A stretch of 64,000 nucleotides of DNA from Uranotaenia lowii (Eukaryota; Arthropoda; Insecta; Diptera; Culicidae), in the NCBI RefSeq assembly GCF_029784155.1, contig NC_073692.1, forward strand, positions 240,207,756 through 240,271,755, in the 5' to 3' direction. The notes beneath the pieces were generated by a model. The model had not been told where the DNA came from, did not search any database, and worked only from the letters and a program-made list of their open reading frames with translations. The position numbers and the translations under genes were made by a program. Of this stretch, positions 56,991 through 64,000 are shown one piece after another; within the stretch, counting starts at the first letter, position 1; each line of letters starts with the position of its first letter.

Positions 56991-59205
56991 GGCAGTTGAA
57001 GAATGCAATATGAGCCAGAGTGAACTGCCGAATTTCCGTTTTTATCAACTATTCCCAACGTCAGATATAAGCTCCTTTTGGAATAATGCTTGCTCAGAAA
57101 CTAATTCCAATATGCTTTTCTAAGGTTCTATAAAATAAAAACCCTCTCAGATAAACCTTTCTTAATTAGCCCCCGGGAGTATTTACGACTGTAAAATTCA
57201 TCTTAGTAGGAAAGAGCACTCGGATGCTATCGTTAGTTTTATTTTTCTCAACCATTCCAAAGTTGATATCGATGCAAGCTTTTACTTCCGGATCACGCTG
57301 ACTACGACGTACGCCGCCGGGAGCGAGCGAAAGCGAAGAAATATCTTTATCTTTCATCGGGGCGGGGTAAAGGTAGGTAAATGTTATTCCGAGAATAGAT
57401 AACCCATCCATCGATTTGAATTTGTAATGAGATCTTTAGGATGATGGAATCGGACCGAACGACCAACCAACCGAGATGAGATGGTCGAGTTGTTCGGCGA
57501 GAAAATCCGCTCGCGCTGTGGGTGGTTTTGGTTCTTGATTGAATTACCTGGCCAAAGTCGTTTGACGATGGATGGTGGCGGGCGTCCCGACTAATGGAAC
57601 TGACCAACCAGTTTCGTCGAAGCTGTCCGGAAGGTCCTTGTCGTCGATGTTTTCTCCGGCTCTTGGTCCATCCGAAAGTGGGGTGGGCAGAAAGGATAGC
57701 TAAGACGTTAACCGAAGGAAATTAAATTAAATCAAGAAGCAGGAAGGATGAAAGATCTCTCGAGGCGGTGTTGATCTTTTTTAGGATTGGTTTCCGGATG
57801 CCCGTTCGTGTTCGAGCAGCTCTCCGGAAATGATTTGACGAAAGCGAGAATCCGGATGGATTCTTCCCTTTCGAGTTCTGTGAGTGTGTTAACAAATCTT
57901 GAATTTGAGAGGGCCAGAGCCTTCTTCGATGGACAAGGCCCAAAACCATAGATGAAATTGAAGACGGTTTACCTACTATGATGATTTTGATGAGTTTGCC
58001 TCAAGGGACTGAGGGATGGCTTTGAAAAGAAGCCTGCTTTGATCTTATGGTTTCACATCTCTTCGGGGTGTTTATGGCGGCCATTCGTCGTGATGTGGAT
58101 AACATGAAGGTGTTTCCGGATAAAGGTCACTCGGCGTTGATCACTCGGCATCATAGGTGAGCTATCCTTTTTTTTTTGTTGTTGTTGGTGTGAGCCCATC
58201 TCGATGATACGTGACTGGAAATCGTTTTACGGTCCTCAGGGACGAACAAAATATGCTTTCCTTGCCTATAAAAAGGATTTTCATTTGACCGTATCTTGTA
58301 ATCAAGCTCGAGAGGTTTCGGTCAGGGAAATAATTAAAGTTTTTTGCTGTTGCGTTTTTGACACTTTTATCACCATTGAAATTGTGATGTTACATCTTCG
58401 GCATTTTGACCTTTTGGCCGTGGTTAAATGCAATCAAGCATTCGGCCATTTTGTTCGCAAATTTATAGGGCTATTTTGAATAGCTCTTTTTATTAAACAA
58501 AATAAGATACGGAATATAACGGTTTTAGAGTTTAAACGTGTTTGGTTGTTTAAACTTTAGTCCAAGCATTTCAGGGTGTTGTTTCTTATAGTTATCAGGA
58601 GCTAATCTACTCGATGTTTTGAATACACTTTAAAAATACATTTGTTGTTCAAATTAAGTAAGTACCTTCTATTTAAAATAAATATTGGAACAATACTCGA
58701 ACACAAAAGCCCTAAAATACCAAATTGCACATTATTCGGTTTAAGACAAATGTGAAAATTGCATCCATTGAAATTTTTTACATAAAGCTTATTAGCCGTT
58801 GAATAAGTTAAATAGTTAAATGTATATAAACAGTGTTTATAAAAAAAAAGATTTCATTTGGATGTTTATATAAAATGAAATAAAATCTCTTGAAATTTTA
58901 CTCAATAAAGAGATGAAAGCAAAATGTTGAAAGGCCTAAAATTGGGTTGCATCCTATCTCTGAATAGTCATTTTCCCAACGATTAAAATTTGTTATTGAA
59001 CTATATTTTTCTTCAAAACGATTTTCAAACGTCTTGAAGTTTGTTTATGCTAAACATACAGATTGTAGACCCTGCCAAATTCGCTTTTCTTATATAAATA
59101 GATGTTGATTAATCAGTTCCGTGATTGATTTTATGACCCAGTGCCTGTTTTTATGGCAAGTTGCAATTGCCTTTGCAACATTAAAGTTTCACTTAACAAT
59201 CTACA
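56991..59205. other. No gene recognised; low-copy looking
   Basis: 57160-57950 is moderately GC-rich with short minus-strand frames and no domain; 58500-59200 is AT-rich. Confidence 0.45.
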
Positions 59206-59210
59206 AGTAA

Positions 59211-59470
59211 CTGGTGTTCGGTAAACTTTACCAAAATACCACAATATGTACCTAACAAGCTGTGAAATGGTTATTAATCCGTCGTTTTATCGAACGTTTG
59301 TTTTTTTTACTGAATGTTTGGTAAATTTTACCGAACAACCGGTAAAAAGAACCGAATAACTGATTTATTAGCCGATCCACCGGTAATTTTCACCGAACGC
59401 ACTGTGAAAGTTCGGTAAATAATGAGTCGGTAAAATGAATCAACCGAACTCGTGGTTTTTCGGTAGTATG
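59211..59470. mobile_element. Small palindromic element built of TTCGGTAAAATTTACCGAA words
   Basis: Variants of GTTCGGTAAA and TTTACCGAAC alternate seven or more times over 260 bp, at 59216, 59328, 59351, 59390, 59410, 59428 and 59447. The outer blocks ACTGGTGTTCGGTAAACTTT and CCGAACTCGTGGTTTTTCGG face each other. No TSD was fixed. Non-coding MITE-like repeat. Confidence 0.5.
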
Positions 59471-61469
59471 TGGACTTTGAACAATCTAGAGTATTTATAT
59501 AGTTAAATAGCTCAAATTGTTAACAATGCCCTGAAATTTTCCATCGTTCAGGATACCTAAAAACACCTGGACAGAAGCCATCGAAGTGCAACATATGGAA
59601 ACGAACGTACGTAAATAGTCAGCTGGGCTGTCATGTCAGGTTTCCCCATTTTGCAACAAACGTAATCTGGCAAACAATATTCCTCCGTGCAACAGAGCAG
59701 TTCAAATTTAGATTTATTTAAATTCTACAATCACGAAATCCGTTTACAATTGTTCCCACTTCAGTGACAGGTTGAATCGGGTTGCAGCTGCTTCTCGCCA
59801 ATCTTTCGCCGCTCCCTTCCGTTTTCCGGTCACAACCCGATCCCGGAAGTTGTCTGGCAGCAAAGCTAGAGCTAGAGTTCACAGCACAAACAAGCAAAGG
59901 CCAAACAACTAGTCCGGAGGAAGTCGAGGGGAAAAGTTGTAAAAACTTTTAATGAATTTAATTTACAAACACAAACAAAGTTAGCTTTCGAAACTGACGC
60001 CCGCACTTTAGTGTTCCAGCGTTCCAGCCATCCAGCGAGCTAGCGCCATTTTTGTACGGCTGAGCGGATCCGGAAGCGGCGATCCGACCGGAGCCGAGGG
60101 GGAAAACTGAGGTGTTTTGTAATCAGCACTAATGCGCGACTAAATGATGGGAGCTTTTGGTGTTGTCCATCAAAGCGTGTAAGCGAGGATCCGTTTGCTG
60201 CACTTCTACCAGCAAAAGCAGCAGCAGCATCATCATCGCTTTCATTATCCTTTTCGCTCGGAAAGAGTTTACGGGCGAAAATGACGTGAAGATTAACTAG
60301 CATAACATGGAACTAAACTGAGCTCGTTGCTTACATATTGTGTTGGGCATTAGACATTGAAAAAAGCATGTATATATTTGTACATCTTAAATCGAAAATG
60401 TTTTCTAACTGAGAGATGAGAATAAAGAATCCAAAATAAAAAATTATGTTGACTTCAAATGTTTTTTGATTTTTTTCGTGCACAAAGTCTCTAACAAAGA
60501 ACCATGCATCACTTCTTGCGATAATGATACCTCCTACCTACTGCATTCACGAAAGGTCCTTCCTCATGAGTGCCATTAATATGACTGTTGTTAAACGCAA
60601 TGCTTTTCCCCCTTCTGCTCGCAGTAGGCTTTCAATTCAAAGCTTACTTCGGGCAAGATGGGCAAACTAACACTTGTTCAACTATCTCCCACCCACATAG
60701 TAGGTAGCGTACGGGAAGAAAAATGCGCTGTGTTTATATAATTGTTGGCTCTGGCACTGAATCGGGGCAGCTCGGCGGAAGAAAAGTGTCATACAGAAAG
60801 TGTAAGCTTGGAATCCTTTTCTAATGAGCGAGACAAAGAAAGGCGAGAGAGCTTTTCAATATGGTTGCTCGCTCGTCCGGTCTGGCTTTTCTTACACTAA
60901 TGGGAAATCCGGCAGCGAGGGTGGGTGAGTGTCGAGGGTTGCAAAAAAAATTCCAAATGATTTTTCTTTTTCCCGGACAGGCTGTGGTGGAAACTCGCAG
61001 CCCGAACAACGCAAAAGGACCTACCATGCGGATATAAATTTGCGTAATTAAAACGAACTGCACCCGAGCGAGTGTCGGTGTTGTATTACGCGGATTTTTT
61101 TCTTCTGTGGCTGTAAATTTGCTCTTTTCGCTATCATACAAAGTGATAGGTGGAGCGTTAAACGGTTTACGGTGGGTTTAAATCGGGATTCGTGTTGGCT
61201 TATTTTCGCTGTCAATTAGTTTCAATATTTGGATATAATTATCAAAATACGTTGATTATCGTGTACAGCAGGTTTGGATGAGTAAATTTATTGTCACTTG
61301 TTATAATGAGGGTTAGCTTTAGAGTTCAAAAATGAACGAGAAACATGACGTGCCTTGTATTGAAAGCATTCTGTTAATATAGAACGTGTCAATACAGGCA
61401 GTACTTCATCATTAAGGGGTGATATGACATCGTATCAGCTAGGAAAAAAAAAGCTGATAAAGTTAAGTT
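59471..61469. other. No gene recognised; low-copy looking
   Basis: GC-richer at 59740-60310 and 60620-61140 with a CAGCAGCAGCATCATCATC run near 60217. Minus-strand frames of 87 and 106 codons lack domains. Consistent with host non-coding DNA. Confidence 0.45.
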
Positions 61470-61615
61470 TAAAGGGTGATACGGTCAAAATTTGGTCAAT
61501 ATCAACTTGACGTATTTCTTTCAATTTTGCAGTTAAAAAACCTGAACACCCCTCATTTTGAAGGTGTGAGTGTGTAGAATGTCGCTCCTATTTTGATTTT
61601 GGAATTAACTCTTCA

Positions 61616-62598
61616 GTTGTCAAAATACCGTCCAAGGAAGAAGAACAGCCTATCAAAATTTTGCTCACGCATCTCGAAAATCCGAGCTACTCGCACGCAA
61701 AGCTGGCAAAATCTCTTAAAGTTGCCAAATCAACCGTTACAAATGTAATTAAAGTGTTTGGGGAACGTTTGTCGACAGCCAGGAAGTCTGGATTCGAAAA
61801 CTGGAAGCCACTGAGACGACAAAAAGAGTTGCCGGTATTTCCAAGCGAAACCCTAACCTCTCTCTCCGAGACGCCGCAAATAAGCTGGGTGTATCGTCTA
61901 CAACCGTGCATCGAGCCAAAAAACGAGGCGGACAATCGACTTACAAGAAGGTAGTGACTCCAAATCGCGATGATAAACAAAATACGACGGCCAAAGCGCG
62001 ATCTCGGAGACTGTACACGACGATGCTGACGAAGTTTGACTGCGTGGTAATGGACGACGAAACCTACATCAAAGCCGACTACAAGAAGCTTCCGGGACAG
62101 GAGTTTTATACGGCAAAAGGAAGGGGAAAGGTAGCAGATATTTTCAAGCACATGAAACTGTCAAAGTTCGCGAAGAAATATCTGGTTTGGCAAGCCTTCT
62201 GTACCTGTGGCTTGAAAAGCAGCATTTTCATAGCTTCCGGGACTGTCAACCAAGAAATTTACGTGAAAGAGTGTTTGAATAAACATCTGCTGCCTTTCCT
62301 GAAGAAACACGGTTGTTCCGTACTGTTTTGGCCGGATTTGGCATCTTGCCATTACGTTAAAAAGCCCATGGAGTGGTACGCCGCCAACAACGTGCAGGTG
62401 GTTCCCAAGGACAAGAACTCTCCCAACACGCCAGAGCGGAACCTGAAGAAGACCAAAAAAACTGCTAAGGACGAGCAGCAGTTCAAGGCAAACTGGCTTT
62501 CTGCGGCGAAGAAGGTGGACAAGGTGGCTGTACAAAATCTGATGGCAGGGGTTAAGCGTGAGGCCCGGCAATTCGGATTTGGAAAAGCGGAAGCCTAA
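61616..62598 (+). pseudogene. ITmD37E transposase, frameshifted and lacking the catalytic Glu
   Basis: The enzyme would cut and paste the element at TA sites. N-terminal helix-turn-helix: ILLTHLENPSYSHAKLAKSL then KVAKSTVTNVIKVFGERLS. The frame shifts near 61800-61840; the correct frame resumes as NPNLSLRDAANKLGVSSTTV and HRAKKRGGQSTYKK. First catalytic D in VVMDDETY (62053-62058); second in FWPDLASCHY (62335-62337). At PNTPE|RNLKKTK (62436/62437) the conserved PIE..W segment is missing in frame, so the residue 37 positions after the second D is lysine (62449-62451) rather than glutamate. The copy is dead twice over. No start codon is visible at the expected N-terminus. Confidence 0.9.
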
Positions 62599-62623
62599 CT
62601 GAATATTTTTCTTAAATTTTATA

Positions 62624-63534
62624 GGGGAGAGTGGGGTATCGTGGGCCATGGGGAATCGTGAGCCACTTTTAATATCTCAGATGTGTGTTGAGATAAAAAT
62701 CTCAAACCAACTGTCATCGTCGTGGCTTTGCGTGAGCATATATTCCTATATGTTGTGAACTGAAATACGCATCATATGCTTCTTTTATTTATCAAGCTAA
62801 AAAAAGTTAGAAAAATTTACTAACATAATTAAAAAAACACCCGCTAATTTCATCGATGGGGAACCTAAAGTGCATAACAAAAATATGCTCATACGCTTAT
62901 GATCTTAGTTTTGTCATGATCTTTCACATGGAAAAGGAATTTTTATGAAACATCAATAAGTCACACAAACGCAACCAATTTGCAAATCATAGCTTGTGGG
63001 GAATCGTGGGTCACACCTCTTGAACCACCTAGATTTTAATGTTTTTATACACATTCAGAACTTAAAATACGTTTTTCCTATCTGTAAAATTTTCTTATGC
63101 CAAATGAAGAGTTATGAAAAATATTTTGTCCATCTTATATAAGAAATTTTGCCAAAACGTTCGCAAGCCAGGTTTTGGAATCTATTCGATCATACCCAGC
63201 TCTCTTTTTATTTCATTATCTGAAATTGCTTTAAAATAACGAAATGAATTAGGAAATCACAGTTTTGGGTCAACTCATAAACTTTGCATGTTATTTGGTC
63301 AATTTGGATTTAGTGGCCCACAATTCCCCACCATTTTTCAAAATCCTAAAAATATTGCTTTTTTCAAACAGTCAGAACTTGGGGAAAATAACTTATTAAA
63401 ATTTAAAAAAATAACCTTATGATACCTTGAAAATGTAGAAAACCATAGCATTTTTTTATTTTCATTTTATTTTTTATAATAAAGAAGTTATGGAACAACA
63501 AAAAAAAAGTGGCCCATGATTCCCCACTCTCCCA
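62624..63534. mobile_element. TA-flanked MITE with GGGGAGAGTGGGG end, inside the ITmD37E element
   Basis: TA lies at 62622-62623 and 63535-63536. The left end GGGGAGAGTGGGGTATCGTG matches the right end (reverse complemented) GGGAGAGTGGGGAATCATGG except for the first base. It is 911 bp, with internal copies of GTGGGGAATCGTGGGTCAC (about 62997). No transposase. It sits between the host element's stop codon and its right inverted repeat, so it is the younger of the two. Confidence 0.9.
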
Positions 63535-63654
63535 TACTAATTAAACTTGAAAAAGAAATTTAATTTGATTTTTTAAATACACGATCTCACCGATTTACAG
63601 GCGATTTCCCTTGACCAAATTTTGACCGTATCATCCTTTATATGTATATAAAAG

Positions 63655-64000
63655 TCATAGAACGCAAAAATGGCTAGCGAAGTAGACAATGTGCAACTCG
63701 AGACCCCATACACCCAACCCTCGGGTAGTGGTCATATCACCTCTTGTCTGCAACTCCGATTCTCTACCTCCCCGTGGTGCTAGCTGGGGTGCGAGCAACC
63801 TTAGCGGAGATCGGGTACCCAACCCCGGTGGATGCTTTGGTCGCATGCAGACTGAGTTAGGGGGCTTCGTACGCGTCTGTTCTCCATGTCAGGGGCGGCG
63901 TGCGGAGTTCAACAACGTCCTGGTGGTGTTCGGGACCCAAAACAGCAACATCACGACGGTCCTCCTGCGAGATAGTGGGGTTAGCCACGGGCCTTGCGAG
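63655..64000 (+). mobile_element. Possible 5' region of a LINE, cut by the window end
   Basis: Composition switches to GC-rich immediately after the ITmD37E right end. Features such as GGGTACCCAACCCCGGTGGA and TGTCAGGGGCGGCGTGCGG resemble the leader regions of mosquito RTE-like LINEs as I recall them. The frame is open at the window edge (FGTQNSNITTVLLRDSGVSH). The identification rests on resemblance, not on a domain. Confidence 0.3.

Larger units (their letters stand above)
61472..63638 (+). mobile_element. ITmD37E-type (Tc1/mariner) transposon, interrupted
   Basis: TA lies at 61470-61471 and 63639-63640. Left end AAGGGTGATACGGTCAAAAT and right end (reverse complemented) AAGGATGATACGGTCAAAAT give inverted repeats of about 27 bp. 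Without the nested MITE the element is about 1.25 kb, the size expected for ITmD37E elements of mosquitoes. The transposase is on the plus strand and is defective. Confidence 0.93.

Overview
The window looks like eukaryotic, AT-rich, repeat-dominated DNA from an insect, most likely a dipteran and plausibly a mosquito. The evidence is a Tc1-type DD34E transposase, an ITmD37E-type transposase (a family described from mosquitoes), non-LTR retrotransposons with APE endonuclease, reverse transcriptase and RNase H remnants, a tRNA-headed SINE, and many non-autonomous DNA transposons with clean target-site duplications (TSDs). No operons, ribosome binding sites or prokaryotic genes are seen. No intact host protein-coding gene is recognisable. 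Three stretches with canonical splice sites (about 33.0-33.3 kb, 37.5-39.0 kb, 54.4-55.7 kb) may be leader exons, captured exons or exon relics.

Layout: 1-7473 is three copies of one repeat family (ends AGCTGACCCG and TATATATAG) arranged as a near-perfect inverted duplication: arms 1-1921 and 5134-7054, with a 3.2-kb spacer holding a diverged direct copy. 7985-9046 is an inverted-repeat element with a tRNA-like T-arm. 9282-11144 holds two related units with ATGCT tails, separated by a 21-bp motif. 14.1-18.6 kb is a decayed, minus-strand, 5'-truncated LINE. Two TA-flanked MITEs interrupt its reverse transcriptase, and removing each restores the reading frame. A second copy of one of these MITEs lies at 20582-21433. 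25359-27521 is a hAT-like element (8-bp TSD) with an AGCTGACCCG element nested inside. 28.4-31.4 kb is two minisatellites of about 73-bp units, the second split by a fold-back TA element. 35356-37060 is a broken Tc1 transposon. 37321-39534 is an inverted-repeat element with exon-like segments. 39.5-40.8 kb is a LINE RNase H tail. 41868-42166 is a Harbinger-like MITE, 43975-45956 a 9-bp satellite, 47690-47873 a SINE with a 13-bp TSD, and 51945-52832 a TTAA-flanked piggyBac-like fold-back. 54.4-55.7 kb is a GC-rich repeat region with splice signals. 61472-63638 is an ITmD37E transposon, catalytically dead and itself interrupted by another MITE. The last 350 bases resemble the start of another retroelement.

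The stretches between (about 11.2-14.0, 18.6-20.6, 21.4-25.3, 32.2-34.4, 42.2-43.9, 46.2-50.6 and 55.7-61.4 kb) show no recognisable gene. Some are relatively GC-rich and apparently low-copy, as expected for introns or intergenic host DNA. The genes present do not cooperate in a pathway: this is a layered record of transposition, and nested insertions give the relative order of events. I did not find a convincing new functional system. The most informative items are the nesting events, the inverted duplication, a family of GGGGA-ended TA MITEs, and the exon-bearing elements.
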